Notes: generated from the sequence alone by a model not told the origin. DNA of 64,000 nt from Evernia prunastri (GCA_003184365.1 NKYR01000098.1:97193-161192), one strand, 5' to 3'; counted from the first letter of the stretch, positions 51,001 to 62,464 are shown. Translations and numbers: made by a program.

Positions 51001-51109
51001 GAGTTACTCGAGATATATATAATAATTCGTAAATCTTATCGTCGTTTTCGTTGAATAGCGCTGTCTTTTTTATTAAGACGATAAAAAACGATATAAAAAT
51101 ATTTCACTT
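48094..51109. repeat. RIP-mutated AT-rich repeat DNA
   Basis: Three kilobases of AT-rich, stop-filled sequence. I recognise no family motif. Confidence 0.55.
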
Positions 51110-51768
51110 TGTTACGGACGTACCCTAGCTGTCAGGTACAAAGGGAGTGTTTATGGCTATGTGTCAGGCACATAGAGTATTTATTGGTCATTGACACATT
51201 CTCATTATCACATAGGCTAGCGGGGATTCTTCCTAGTATTTAAGCGCTCTTCTCCTGTGTACATATTCGCTCTTTATCTAGTTGTCTTATTCAATTTACC
51301 CCCATTAGACTTGACTCTGGGCACGGTTCTGACACTACAACTAGATCATCCACCCTTCCGTTCGTACTGACAAGCGAACAGTAAAAGAAAATTGTCATCG
51401 GGACCGTTGTGAAGACGTTTCGACGTCAGATCATTGGGCATCCGGGTGTGGCCTACCTACGGGCAAAACGAACCATTCGTGGCTNTTGTTGACCACAAGG
51501 AAAACCCCTTACGAGGAGGTACTGCTGCATACGTGCAAGCACCCCAGCATTCGTGCAAACAACCCCCCTAACAAAAAGAACAAACTTCATTAAAGAACAA
51601 AGACTTCTTTCTCCGCTCCGCATCCAACTCCGCCTGGACGTTCTTCCTTAAGCAGTCAAGAAACCACCCCATCAAGCTGTTACCATTCAAAAGAACACCA
51701 TTCAAAGCATTACCAGTCTTCGTGGCACCTCAAACGGATAAGAAACGAGTGTGCTAGACAGTGACAAC

Positions 51769-51907
51769 ATGGCACGAGGAAAAGGTGTTGAGAGTTCAGA
51801 AGATGAGGCTACTCCACTTGATATGGCGGAACTCCAGGAGTCTCTCAAGGACATTCAAGAAGGAGCCAGCAGTCTCTTGAAACAAACGAAAGAACGAAGA
51901 GTTTCGG
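51769..51907 (+). pseudogene. gypsy gag N-terminal fragment
   Basis: Begins MARGKGVESSEDEATPLDMA, an acidic, helical gag-like start, and is cut after about 46 residues by the N at 51908. Confidence 0.7.
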
Positions 51908-51908
51908 N

Positions 51909-52427
51909 AACGAAGGACCTTTCAAAGTCATTAAGGTCGTGGGATCTGCATACAAACTCCAACTCCCTCCCACAATGAAGATCCGTCCAGTCGTCAGTCC
52001 CAAACTATTGACGCTCGCTCCTAGGGATCCGCTCCCGGGCCAGAAGAATCCTCCCGCAAAGCCAATCGAGACGCCTAAGGGTGACGAATGGGTTGTGGAG
52101 GATATCCTAGACTCTCGACGTCATTACAACCAATTGCAGTACCAAGTCAAGTGGAAAGATGATGATGACACCCTGACTTGGTGGAATACTGACAATAATG
52201 AGTTTGAGGGGGCCCAGGACGTAGTCAATGACTATCACAGCAAATATCCGGAGAACCCTGGGCCTCACAACGCTATTGCCAAGTCAAAAAGGCCACGCCG
52301 TCTCCGAAATCTCCGAGACCTCGCCACTATCCTCATTCTTTCTGCACGCAGACGACTCGCAGGCCAATCTACAGCGCTGGGGCATCGCTTGCCTGAGGGG
52401 GGGGGTAGTGTTACGGACGTACCCTAG
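51909..52427 (+). pseudogene. gypsy pol C-terminal fragment with chromodomain
   Basis: The frame (different from that of the gag fragment) starts at the end of integrase (GPFKVIKVVGSAYKLQLPP, then KIRPVVSPKLL) and continues into a chromodomain (EWVVEDILDSRRHYNQLQYQ, VKWKDDDD, W). It ends at a TAG inside the 3' LTR. The chromodomain places the element among chromoviruses, which use it to target heterochromatin. Confidence 0.88.
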
Positions 52428-52639
52428 CTGTCAGGTACAAAGGGAGTGTTTATGGCTATGTGTCAGGCACATAGAGTATTTATTGGTCATTGACACATTC
52501 TCATTATCACATAGGCTAGCGGGGATTCTTCCTAGTATTTAAGCGCTCTTCTCCTGTGTACATATTCGCTCTTTATCTAGTTGTCTTATTCAATTTACCC
52601 CCATTAGACTTGACTCTGGGCACGGTTCTGACAGTGAAG

Positions 52640-53572
52640 ATCGAATACATTCAATACATATAAGATACTCTTCGCTTTGTGAATTGCGATATTGTTCTAA
52701 ACAATAACGATATGATAACTCAAATCTGAATCGAAAGAACTGTAGTTATTGATAAGAAGTCAATCGACGTTTATTTCTTTGTAGAAATCGTGTAAGTGCT
52801 TGAAAAATTAGTTATATATGAGATTATTCGAATCGAGTTTACATAAACTTACAGACAAAACATATTCTATCAGATCTTTTGCTGTGATATTTTCTAAGTA
52901 ATCTTTATCTCAAATTATCATTAATTCAATTCGCCTCTTTATAACGACATTTCATATTATCGTGTAGATAGACTTTCGAAACTTCGAACGAAGATAGTCA
53001 GATAGAAACTTCTCGTCGATTCGACGCGTTACGAAGAGACGCTGCGTATCTTTATTCTGAATTGCTAATTCATCGATTCAGACAACACGTACTCAGTTCA
53101 AAGATTTTCAATCGATATACTTCTAAGCTTATGCAACGCGATTCTTCTTCTACTTCTCAATTAATCATGACTTAGAAATAGCTAAACAACGACGAAATCT
53201 CGTCTTACGAAGATAACGAGTAATAATAAACGCAGAGCAAGCAAAACCTTGATAAATTGCAAGCTCGTCGAATATTATACGACGTGTCTCGACTGACGAT
53301 TCAACGAACTTAATAAGACGATCTTTGACAGATGTATTGAGAGCTCGTGAGAGCTCTTCACGATTTTTTTTTGATGCGATTGACATATCGCAAATATGGC
53401 GAATAATAAAACGAGACTGACTTATAGCCTGTTAAATCGTATTGTAGGACAGATCGACAATATCCCGAAGAGTCTTAATTTATATGCGTTCTTTGTAGAA
53501 CAGACGAACTATAGCTGCATCGATATCAGAAGGATTTAGATTAATGTAGATAGATTTAAGCGATGTAGGCAT
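52640..53572 (-). pseudogene. Tc1/mariner transposase relic
   Basis: Minus-strand frame, broken by stops, from MPTSLKSIYINLNPSDIDAA at 53572 downwards. The helix-turn-helix part survives (VKDRLIKFVESSVETRRIIF, then the second helix) and further on the region preceding the first catalytic Asp can be read (HIDW, then VW). The resemblance to fungal Tc1-like transposases is moderate; RIP-type changes explain the stops. The gypsy 3' LTR abuts it. Confidence 0.6.
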
Positions 53573-54340
53573 TTTATCTACTGAGAGAGATAAATTTGAT
53601 ATGCTTGATACTGCAATGTGGAGAAAGATATTCGAAATATGAGTGTGTTTGCAGTAGAAGTTTAAGATATAATTCTCTTGACTGACTGACGGTCATCTTT
53701 TATATCTAAGTAATTTCAATGTGATTCTATTTCTCGCGCTATTTCTTTATTTCAGAAGAAAGACATTTTTGAAGATATTCTTGAAGACATTCCGATCACG
53801 TCTTCCGATCTCAATAATGTTTTTATCATATTATTTTGATATCACGGATAATCGCGAAATCATGAATGTGGCAAATTCTGATATACGCTAATGGCAATTC
53901 GGATATAGGGCTAGGGCTAGCCGTTTTTGATTAAGGTAGGCACTAGTTGCGGCTATAGGGGGGCAACCCGATGTGACGAGACCCTGTACCTACCTTACCT
54001 TACTCCGTACATGCTTGCTGTATGCAGGGTGTTTCAGTGACAGCTGTAAAGCCTCCAGCTTGGCCTGAGCAGTTCAAGGACTTTTTTTTTATTTACACCA
54101 TGTTAATTAAGAATACATTTACTATTGAATCATACCTTCAAAATTGTTTTCTGTACGGGAAATAAAAGCTAACAAACAATCAATAATTGAACAATCAAGA
54201 GGGAGAAAAGTGGCATTCCTGCTGAGCGAGTCTTCTTCTGTGGGACCTAGAACATATAACTTGAACGTTGTCAATGCACCCGCAGACTGACGCGGTAGAA
54301 TAAGCTAGGCACGGGGCTATATGTGGAGATCAGCGGAACC
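53573..54340. other. Border from repeat block to gene island; promoter of PTEN homologue
   Basis: AT-rich up to about 53890, then normal composition. It contains GGGCTAGGGCTAG (53908-53920) and the recurring TACCTACCTTACCTTAC motif near 53988-54003. The last 300 bp precede the phosphatase start. Confidence 0.5.
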
Positions 54341-56159
54341 ATGGTATGTCTCTTAAAGGCCAAAGACCAAAGACCAAAGACCAAAATTCATTCCAATTGT
54401 CATCTGTATTCACATTCTCAGGCTTCTCTGCTCCGTTCAATCGTAGCAGGCCCCCGATCACGGCATCCAGAGGCAGGCTTGGACCTTTGCTACGTTACAG
54501 ACAATAGTAAAGCATCTGCTTCCTTCTTTTTCTTCGTTTCAACAAGTCCTCTCACCTTCTGATACTCAGCCAGTCATCGCCACCTCTGGCCCATCCTCCA
54601 CATATCCCCAACGCGCTTACCGCAACCCAACCGACGCCCTTGTCAAATTTCTCGACTACAAACATGGCAACAAGTGGGCGATATGGGAATTCCGCGCTGA
54701 AGGTACAGGCTATCCGGACAGCGAGGTATACAATCGAATAAAACACTTTCCCTGGCCGGACCATCATCCTCCCCCTTTCGCTTTGATACCCAACCTCATG
54801 GCTAGTATGCGTGACTGGCTGAAAGGCCCCGAGTCAGAGAAGGGGAGGACTCTTGTGGTACACTGCAAAGCTGGAAAGGGCAGGAGTGGGACCTCGGCTT
54901 GTAGCTATCTGATCAGTGAGGAAGGCTGGAGCGTGGAGGACGCACTAGCGAGGTTCACCGCAAGGAGGATGAGGAGCGGATTCGGAAGTGGAGTCAGCAT
55001 ACCAAGCCAATTGCGTTGGATCGGTTACGTGGATTGGTGGTCGAAACACGGCAAAGTCTACGTTGAGAGGCAAATTGAAATAATTGAGGTACACGTTTGG
55101 GGGTTACGGGACGGGGTGAAAGTGGCTATTGCGGGCTATGTGGAGGAAGGCAAAGTCATCAAGACGTTCCACACATTCGACAGAACAGAGAGAATGGTAA
55201 TGGATGGAGAGTCGCAGAAGATGGTAAGCTCCAGAAGCGCCTCGGATCACCTCAACGATCAAGCTCTTCCTCTCCACGAGAGCAGCCCTCAGCCCAACCC
55301 TAGCCATTATTCCAACTCATCCTCGGTCTACCCCAAAATAGCCCACGAACCAGGCGCGGATGCTGTCCTCTTCCGTCCTGAACACCCAATTGTACTTCCT
55401 ACGTCGGACATCAACATCGATTTCGAACGCCGCAACAAAGCTACGTACGGTCTTACAATGGTCACTTCGGTCGCACATGTCTGGTTCAACGCGTTCTTTG
55501 AATCTCAGCAGTCCTCTACCGCTCCAGCTGACCACGGGACCACTTCCGTTGCCACAGCCGATCCTTCCGGCGCGGACATCCTACCTGACAGCGGCGTCTT
55601 CGAAATCGATTGGGAAGCAATGGACGGCATCAAAGGGTCCGTACGGAAAGGTACCCGCGCGCTCCACCGTCTGGCAGTGGTATGGCGAGCTCTTTCCGAG
55701 ACCAAGGAAAATTTTACGAAGGTCATCACTGAGCCAAGCGTCGGCCAGCCGGTCCTGGAGGGCAAAGCCGCGGATTGGAAGAATGCGAGTCTCAAAACCG
55801 CTGCTCAAAGTCTAGGCAAAGACTTAGGACTGCGGACCGAGAGCCCGTCGAGTGCAAATGTGAGTAAGGCCAGCAGCACGACTGATCTCGGCAATACAGC
55901 ATTAGAGAGAAGTGATAGTGATTCGGAAGCTGGGGTCAAGGCCCATGGCCCGGAAGGTGAAGATCATATACCGCATCCGGACCGTCCTGCTATTGCCATA
56001 TCGGAGCCTGCGTCTATGGATCACAGCTTATCAAGTGTAGGTCGTGGAAACCCCAACGTTGACTTGGGCATCGAGAAAATGCGCAGCCCTGTTCTCGACC
56101 CCGGCATGAAGTCGGCCAGTACACAGGATTTACCAGATATGCCAGAGCAGTTGCCTTGA
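54341..56159 (+). CDS. PTEN-type phosphatidylinositol-3-phosphatase
   Basis: Dual-specificity lipid phosphatase that removes the 3-phosphate of phosphoinositides. Three exons: 54341-54343 (start codon only), 54422-54506 and 54574-56159, about 557 residues. Splicing gives MASLLRSIVAGPRSRHPE and LDLCYVTDNIIATSGPS, as in fungal PTEN/Tep1 proteins. The active-site loop is HCKAGKGRSG with the catalytic Cys and Arg; the canonical Thr after Arg is Ser here. The preceding WPDHHPPP loop supplies the catalytic Asp. A C2-like region follows (residues about 200-370). The last 170 residues are Ser-rich and probably disordered. It is convergent with the CAP gene, 478 bp apart. Confidence 0.93.
54359..54385 (+). 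repeat. Short heptamer repeat in intron 1 of the PTEN homologue
   Basis: CCAAAGA repeated about four times within the first intron. Confidence 0.75.
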
Positions 56160-56637
56160 GAAAGATGGCGATTCGAGGTGGTCGTGACCGACATCTTAGG
56201 GTTTTATTGGCGAAATCCGTTACTGGCATGCCATGGCAAGCATGTGTTCAGACGTAAACGACTTTCTGAGTAGGGTATAGGACCCTGGGTCCGGCGCTCC
56301 TTCAGCTTATCGGTCAGCCAGCCTCTGGTGAAATTCTGGCTGCTTGCTGCGGTAATTTCGTCGAAGCGTGGGCCACGAGAAGGAGCATGCAAATAAGGAG
56401 CATGCAAATGAGCAGGAACTCATAGCATACATCAGTATGCGATGCTGCTTTTGGATAAGGATTCGTTGTAGAGCGATTGCTGAATGCCAGGGTCGCATCG
56501 GCAGCATTGCATGAAGCAGTGAAATGTATCAATAATTACAAATGTTTTATCAATCCCACTCAATCTTACATGCTCCCTTCTCAACTCGATCCGCTTGGAT
56601 GCGTTCCCCTTAGCACTTCCAATCAAGATTTCACCCC
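56160..56637. other. Intergenic between convergent PTEN and CAP genes
   Basis: 478 bp, no gene. It must hold both 3' ends. A short tandem, AAGGAGCATGCAAAT-like, occurs at about 56381-56408. Confidence 0.6.
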
Positions 56638-58488
56638 CTATCCAGCGTGTTCTACAATCTCGCTAACGAGCATACCGTTCCTGACCACACTCTTGACCTG
56701 CTCCGGCAGCGCCCTCTCGACGTAATCATCTTCGTCTGTCCGTCCCGGCAGATTGACGTTGACTCCCGTACACTTGCTCGTAAAAACCTCTGTCCCCAAT
56801 GAATCTTTACTCAAATAAATCGCCGCCCCATCAACCTGGTCTAGCATGATGGTCGGCAGTTTACCCAAAACCTGCATTTCGAATTTGGGGCTCTTAATGA
56901 CGTCGACGGCACTGACTAGAGAATCTATGACGAGCGAGCATTGCGTACAATTATCAAGAGAGATAGCGTTGGCCTTCCCGATGATACGGATCGGGGTTTT
57001 GGTACAGCGCGATATTAATATGGAGTGCGAGATGGAAGCCTCAATCTCGAGCATTTGGCCAGGGTTGTTGTAATGTTCGATGAGCCATTTGTTACCCTCG
57101 AGCTCCTTTCGGGCTGGTTTCTTCGCACGCATACTTTCCGGTTTCGGCTTTTTGCCAGGTAGGGGCGATTTGCCGAGAGAAGAGCTTTGAGACGATGAGC
57201 GGCTAGGAGCAGCCGGAGCGCTGGCACCCTGACCGCGGAGCGAGGGATTCTTGTGGGTTTGGCTGGATGGGTCAACCTTGCGGAGGTGGGAGGTCACATC
57301 TGAGCCGCGAGATATCTGGTCGAAGACGGCACCCATGTCTGATGAGCTGGTAGTTGGAGTGACGCCATTCGGCGGCATCGGTGGTGGAAGGGGAGGGCCG
57401 TCGAATGAAGGCAGAGGAGGGGGAGGAGGCGGTGCCGGGCCCGAAGATGGCGGTGGGCTTTTCGAGGACGACGTCTGACCGGTTTGGACTTGGTGGAGGG
57501 CTTCCTGTGGATCAATGCCGTTTTGGTTGTTCCATGTCACACCTGATGGGTAGTGCTGTTTTACGTATGCAATTAAAGATTTAAATATGGTGTAGAAGGC
57601 GTTGACCCAGTCGACGTGTCTTCGATCCCTGGAGCAGGAATTAGGGATCATCCGACGTCGAATGCGAAAGTAATCACTTACTTCTCCTTATACTCCTTGA
57701 TCACACGATTTCCATGATATTGAGCGCTACTAAGTATTTCCGCCACATAGTCTGCGGGCTTCGGGTCTATACTTATCCAGGCGAGCACGGCAATGCCTTC
57801 GGATACAGTTGTCAAATAGGTGAAAAGGGGTGACCCTCGGTTGGCTTCTCGAATGTCGTTGACAGCACCCATCATCGCCTGTAAGTCCTTCAAGATCTCC
57901 ATGTAGACTGGAGACTGGATATCGGGCTTTCTAGCTTTGGTGGTGACAATAAGGAACTTGCGTTCTGCAGCAAAGGCTCTAAGAACAGCAGCAGACTGGT
58001 GATCCGAGGGTCAGCATGCTTGACCCTTCGTCTGTGCGTAACTTTGAGGGGACAAACCTGTTCGGCGACTAGTCCCCCAATCTCCTCGCTCATGTTGACG
58101 AATGATTTGACTTGGCCATTTATTATAGCATCGAAATCGTCGATGACTGGAGGTAGTGTCTCCATGTGCCTAGAAGGCGATCTTGCTTGGTCTAAAGCCC
58201 GATCTGTTGATGGTCCCTGACCGGACAGAGCCTGGACATCATCTGTCGTCAGGGCAGTGTCGCCTATGTTCGGTACTAAATCTTCCAGACGCGAAGTCGC
58301 AGCTTCGAGCCTACCAAGTATGGTCAGTGCCAGCTTTGTAGGTAGCGCGGAGGGCATGTTGGGTGCAAGTGGGCTGGTTGAGAGGGACGATAGGGGAATT
58401 GACTTAGGTAGAGGCAGAGAGATGGCAATCAAGGAAGGGTTCATGCATACCGCTTGATCAGGGTTGTCAAGTTGACCGAAGCTGCCAT
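56638..58488 (-). CDS. SRV2: Adenylyl cyclase-associated protein (CAP/Srv2)
   Basis: Actin-recycling protein that also binds adenylyl cyclase, linking Ras/cAMP signalling to actin turnover. Four exons: 58488-58451, 58310-58058, 57995-57682 and 57628-56638, about 531 residues. The N-terminal region (LIKRLEAATSRLEDL) is the cyclase-binding helix. The helical-folded domain follows (VIDDFDAIINGQVKSFV, DRRHVDWVNAFYTIFKSL). A proline-rich segment (residues about 240-275) with long Pro runs would bind profilin and SH3 domains. A WH2-like basic stretch and the C-terminal CARP beta-helix follow (NCTQCSLVIDSLVSAVDVIK, FTSKCTGVNVNLPG). The first intron is long for this window (140 nt). Confidence 0.95.
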
Positions 58489-59090
58489 TATGAGAAAAGG
58501 AGAGAGGATAAAAAGTGGATTCGCTGGAGTATCCGTAATCAGAAAGAGCTACAAGTAATTTGTGTCAATAGACAAGAAGCGAAGCTCTATCATAAGGGAT
58601 TGTAAATGATTTTGGCTTTGATTTTAGTACTTGAATAATACAGTACAGACGTGATGATATAGCTTGGCTCCCCAGGTACGTACACTAATAAGTAACTTGG
58701 ATGTCCTCAGTAAAGATGTTTCATGCCAAGCCATGCCAAGCCAGTCACGAGCCGATCCGCTCTCTACTTACTTAAGGTAGGCTCGGTAGGCAAAAGGGCT
58801 TCAACGTCCGCCTCGCTCCCTCGCTCCTCGCAAGTCAACTTACCTTACCGTACCGTGCGTGTTACCTTAAGATGGTAGGTACCGGTACCTTTCTTACTTT
58901 TACACATTTTCGAAACGCAGTGCTTAAGTAGTTGGAAGAGACACGGTTCTTGGTGGGTAGAATGGATGATATTCTATGAAGGAAGAAGAATCCTGAGAGG
59001 ATATCTCCTCCTGCTGACTAAGACTTATACTAGCTACTTAACCCCATCTTTCAACTACTCTCGGAAAATAGAACAGAGTCTCTACGATTA
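58489..59090. promoter_or_regulatory. Promoter of the CAP gene and border to repeat block 2
   Basis: Normal composition, no gene. Between 58770 and 58890 there are many copies of a TACCTTA/TAAGGTA motif, including GGTAGGTACCGGTACC. AT-rich DNA starts near 59090. Confidence 0.5.
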
Positions 59091-59498
59091 CTAAGTATAT
59101 TCGTAAGTATAGATATCTCGTAAGTAAGTAAAGGGAATATAAACATATAGCATAAGTATAAGAAATTCTTAGATATATTCGATCGCGTTTAGATATAGCA
59201 AGATATCTTTAAAAAGTAAGAACTTTTTCAATTTTTTTTCTACTTTCTTTTTAGTATAAGCGTAGATAGAATAAATATATAAGTAAAAGATTCTTCGTAA
59301 GAACGAACTTTCTTATTAAAACTTTCAAACTTCTTCGTTTAAAGAATACTCGAACTTTTTGATAATTCTCGAAATATTCTAAAAGAATATGCTTTTGAAC
59401 GCTAATATCGTTATATCGATCTAAATAATGTTTTTGCTATTTTTAATAAGAATATTAAGATAGTTAAGTAAAAAGTAATAGAAATAGATTAAAACGAT
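59091..59498. repeat. RIP-mutated AT-rich DNA
   Basis: AT-rich left flank of the next LTR; no frame or motif. Confidence 0.5.
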
Positions 59499-59900
59499 TG
59501 TCAGGGACTGAAGGTATAGCTGAATGCATTGATTCCGGTATGAACGGAATAATAGCTATCAAGGTCTAATGATGGCAGAAGGTCGATATTTGTGGGCAGG
59601 GCCAGGCCGCGCTAGGCCCGATTCGGCTAGGTAGAGGAGTCATAGTGTTGTGAGCTGGAACCATAACAACGATTTCGACGAGTAGTATAAGCTCGTTTAA
59701 TATTTTGCTGCTGCGTGTCAGGGAACGAGGCTTGATAAGAGGAATCTCATTCTCTATGGCTAGGACTAAGGTAAAGGCCAAGACGAAAGATGAGGAAACA
59801 AGAAAGAACGGGGGATGCGAGCAGCCCTTAAGGGGCTGTCGCCTAGATCGTCGGCTATCGCATAGATTAACCTGACTAGACTGAGATCCACACCATGACA
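59499..59900 (-). repeat. Probable solo LTR, about 402 bp
   Basis: GC-normal island in AT-rich DNA with LTR-like ends: read on the minus strand it begins TGTCATGGTGTGGATCTCAG and ends CAGTCCCTGACA. It contains the GC-rich GGCCAGGCCGCGCTAGGCCC. An open frame on the minus strand (59566-59901) has no family resemblance. No exact target duplication is seen. Confidence 0.65.
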
Positions 59901-60149
59901 CTGCGATAGAAAGATAAACGTATTAAAATTTATAAAATAATTAGAACGAGATATAAAAGACTTGAAATGATTCTCATAAAAGCTATCGCGTATTCTTCTT
60001 TTATTCAGCTATAATAAAATAAACGAACGATTATAAGATTTATTATATTCGAAAATTTTGAATAATTCTCGTCAGCGTGAAGCTAGTTTCTTAGTATTCT
60101 CTTAATATAATATAACGAGATCTTTTATATAATAAATCATTTATTTAAT

Positions 60150-61060
60150 ACTTTGATTGTAGCGTGCGATTATATTCTTCTTTTATCTTAATATTACTAT
60201 TCGTACGACGTTATAAGTTTTGATACGATATCTTAGATAAATATAAATCTTCGTATTATACGAGGCTTTTAATTAAATAGTTTAAGTATATATATCTCGA
60301 TCTGGAAAAAGCTCTCAAAGTCGCGATAATATCTAACGTTTTTGATAGAAATTCTAATATAATACTCTTAGGAAATATGCTGAGATAAGAGATAACTCGA
60401 AAATTAATCGAGCTTTCTATATATGCTAGATTGAAATCTCATTCGAATTCGAGCTTTCGAACGACTTCTTTTAACACTCAATTTATAATCTCGATTATAT
60501 CTATCGATTTATATACGATCGACGAATTGTAATTAATTTTAATTTCTTAACTGCTTAGAAAATCTCGAAGTTTTTTATTAAAGTAATAATCTAAATTAAT
60601 ATAAAATACGTAAAGCTTTCGATAAATAATAAAGAAAATATTCAACCATCGAATAATATTATCGACATTATAAAATTCACACGCGAAGAGTACACAGAAG
60701 CGAGATATATAATAATCTAGATTGAGAATATATCTTTTTTCGATCGAAGTTATACTTAAGAGATTTATAAAGTTAATTTTTATAAGCTAAAATAAGTAGA
60801 TGACCGAGATAGAGTGTAGAGATTGTGATCGAGTGACAGAGTTATGCTGAGCACAGATCAGACAGTCGACAATATAACGCTTAATATCTTAAGATTGATC
60901 GAATTAATAGCAGAGATCTCTTAGTCGTGTTATAATATCTATCTTAGCTCAATAATCGTTAAAGTTATATACTTTCGTAAGAATTAATAGAATCTTTAAC
61001 TCGAACACGTACGAGAGATAGATTTTTTTTTTCGATAAATCTATAAAATTTTAACGAGAG
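60150..61060 (-). pseudogene. RIP-mutated gypsy integrase relic
   Basis: On the minus strand, broken by stops, the integrase order is readable: the end of the zinc region (RYIVDCLICAQ near 60900), the first part of the core (SITSIEKRYIL, then a degraded DYFSRF-like word) and further catalytic-core words downstream to about 60250. It is unrelated in detail to the chromodomain element. It is cut on the right by an unmutated LTR at 61061. Confidence 0.65.
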
Positions 61061-61283
61061 TGTTACGGACGTACCCTAGGTGTCAGGCACATAGGGAGTG
61101 TTTATGGCTATGTGTCTAGCACATAGAGTGTTTATTGGTTATTGACACATTCCCATTGACACATAGGCTAGCGGGGATTCTTCCTAGTATTTAAGCGCTC
61201 TTCTTCTGTACATATTTCCTCCTTATCTAGTTGTCTTATTCAATTTACCCCCATTAGACTTGACTCTGGGCACGGTTCTGACA
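61061..61283 (+). repeat. Solo LTR of the chromodomain gypsy family (subtype 2)
   Basis: 223 bp, TGTTACGG...CTGACA. It matches 63520-63742 better than the 225-bp LTRs (shared CTAGGTGTCAGGCACATAGG). The 5-bp flanks GAGAG and ATTCT do not match. Confidence 0.88.
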
Positions 61284-61401
61284 ATTCTTGCAGAACACGA
61301 GCTCTGAATTAATAACTTCTCGCATCTACTCTTCTATGAAAGCATTATTAATTATAATCTTAAATTGACGTATAAAAATGAGAGTATTAATCGAGTAGAG
61401 T

Positions 61402-61651
61402 TGTGAGGTAGCAAGGCCTCTTTTCATGGAACTGCGTAGCAGCTAGGCACTAAGCGAAGGCATATGAGCGTGGTGCGTAGAAGGATACGTTCGATTGCTA
61501 AGTGAACTAATAGCTAAGGAAGAAGAAGAAACAAGGTGGGTGCGCGGATATTTAAGACTCCTGCCAAGCATTCCAACTGGCTTCATGCCTTGCGGCATAG
61601 CAATGCCGATCCTAGCCGTCGCAAGCCGCCTCACCGCCCCTTGCCCTTACA
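61402..61651 (-). repeat. LTR of the gag-only element (3' copy in element sense)
   Basis: 250 bp, the same as 62210-62459 as far as I can compare. Confidence 0.9.
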
Positions 61652-61652
61652 A

Positions 61653-62169
61653 CTGCCTCTCCCCTTGGGAGGTTCAGCCCCTGAGCCTCTTGCGACTAAG
61701 AACGAGGACTCTGCGAGTTTGCTGAGGCCATTTGCTGACTTCTTGGCTGCCATGACGTAGTTCCAGCTTTGCGTGTGTCTCGCAACCCATTTGGGGTTGT
61801 CCAGTGCTTGTNCTGCATTTCGGTCAACTTGAGCTTTTCGGTAGCGACTTGCTTCTCAGCCTCAAGCTCCATGAGTCGAAAGCGTTGGACTGGTGTCAAG
61901 CCTGCGAAGCGAGGGTCGTCACTAGGAGGCGTAGGGTCGGTGGGTGCGGAGTGTCCACGATCGCCATTTCCACCGACCGTGTTACTGGAAGTCGCACCGG
62001 TACCACGAGTGACGTCTTGGTCGCCGGATTGCGAAGCAGGCGTGCGTTGACGAGAGTCACCTGTGTGGCTGTCGCCATCGCCTGCGTGTACCGAAGCGTC
62101 TCTAGAACCGTTGGGTGGGATGCTCCTACTTCGCAAGTTAATAGAAACATTTCGCGAATTACTTGCCAT
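61653..62169 (-). pseudogene. gag-like ORF of the short LTR element, interrupted by N
   Basis: Starts at ATG 62169 (MASNSRNVSINLRSRSIPP), Ser/Asp/Thr-rich, then a helical stretch (FAGLTPVQRFRLMELEAEKQ) and an unknown base at 61812. Beyond it the better-looking frame (ALDNPKWVARHTQSWNYV) is a different one, so sequence is probably missing at the N. Confidence 0.65.
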
Positions 62170-62209
62170 AGCTAGCTGGGCAGCTCCGTGCAAACGGAGC
62201 TATTAGAAC

Positions 62210-62459
62210 TGTGAGGTAGCAAGGCCTCTTTTCATGGAACTGCGTAGCAGCTAGGCACTAAGCGAAGGCATATGAGCGTGGTGCGTAGAAGGATACGTTC
62301 GATTGCTAAGTGAACTAATAGCTAAGGAAGAAGAAGAAACAAGGTGGGTGCGCGGATATTTAAGACTCCTGCCAAGCATTCCAACTGGCTTCATGCCTTG
62401 CGGCATAGCAATGCCGATCCTAGCCGTCGCAAGCCGCCTCACCGCCCCTTGCCCTTACA
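62210..62459 (-). repeat. LTR of the gag-only element (5' copy in element sense)
   Basis: 250 bp, followed by the target duplication AGAGT. Confidence 0.9.
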
Positions 62460-62464
62460 AGAGT

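Larger units (their letters stand above)
51110..52633 (+). mobile_element. Chromodomain Ty3/gypsy element, internally collapsed
   Basis: Two nearly identical 225-bp LTRs (51110-51334 and 52409-52633, TGTTACGG...CTGACA) flank only 1.07 kb. The interior has a gag start, then an N at 51908, then the end of pol with a chromodomain, and a polypurine tract (a run of nine G then TAG) just before the 3' LTR. Reverse transcriptase, protease and most of integrase are absent. A second N is at 51485. It is unaffected by RIP, so recent. The 5-bp flanks do not match (CACTT left, GTGAA right). Confidence 0.9.
61402..62459 (-). mobile_element. Gag-only LTR element with perfect target duplication
   Basis: Two apparently identical 250-bp LTRs (61402-61651 and 62210-62459; minus-strand ends TGTAAGGG and CTCACA) flank 558 bp. 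The 5-bp target duplication AGAGT is at 61397-61401 and 62460-62464. On the minus strand the interior opens with a gag ORF at 62169 and ends in a polypurine stretch (AAGGGGAGAGG) before the 3' LTR. A single N at 61812 interrupts it. No pol is present. Matching LTRs indicate a very recent insertion. Confidence 0.9.

Noticed and set aside
51110..52633. The short chromodomain gypsy element as a natural mini-element
   Set aside because: The frame changes exactly at an undetermined base (51908), and two other families show the same pattern, so collapse in assembly is likelier.
59566..59901. 111-residue minus-strand frame as a gene
   Set aside because: Contained within the probable solo LTR, with no conserved features.
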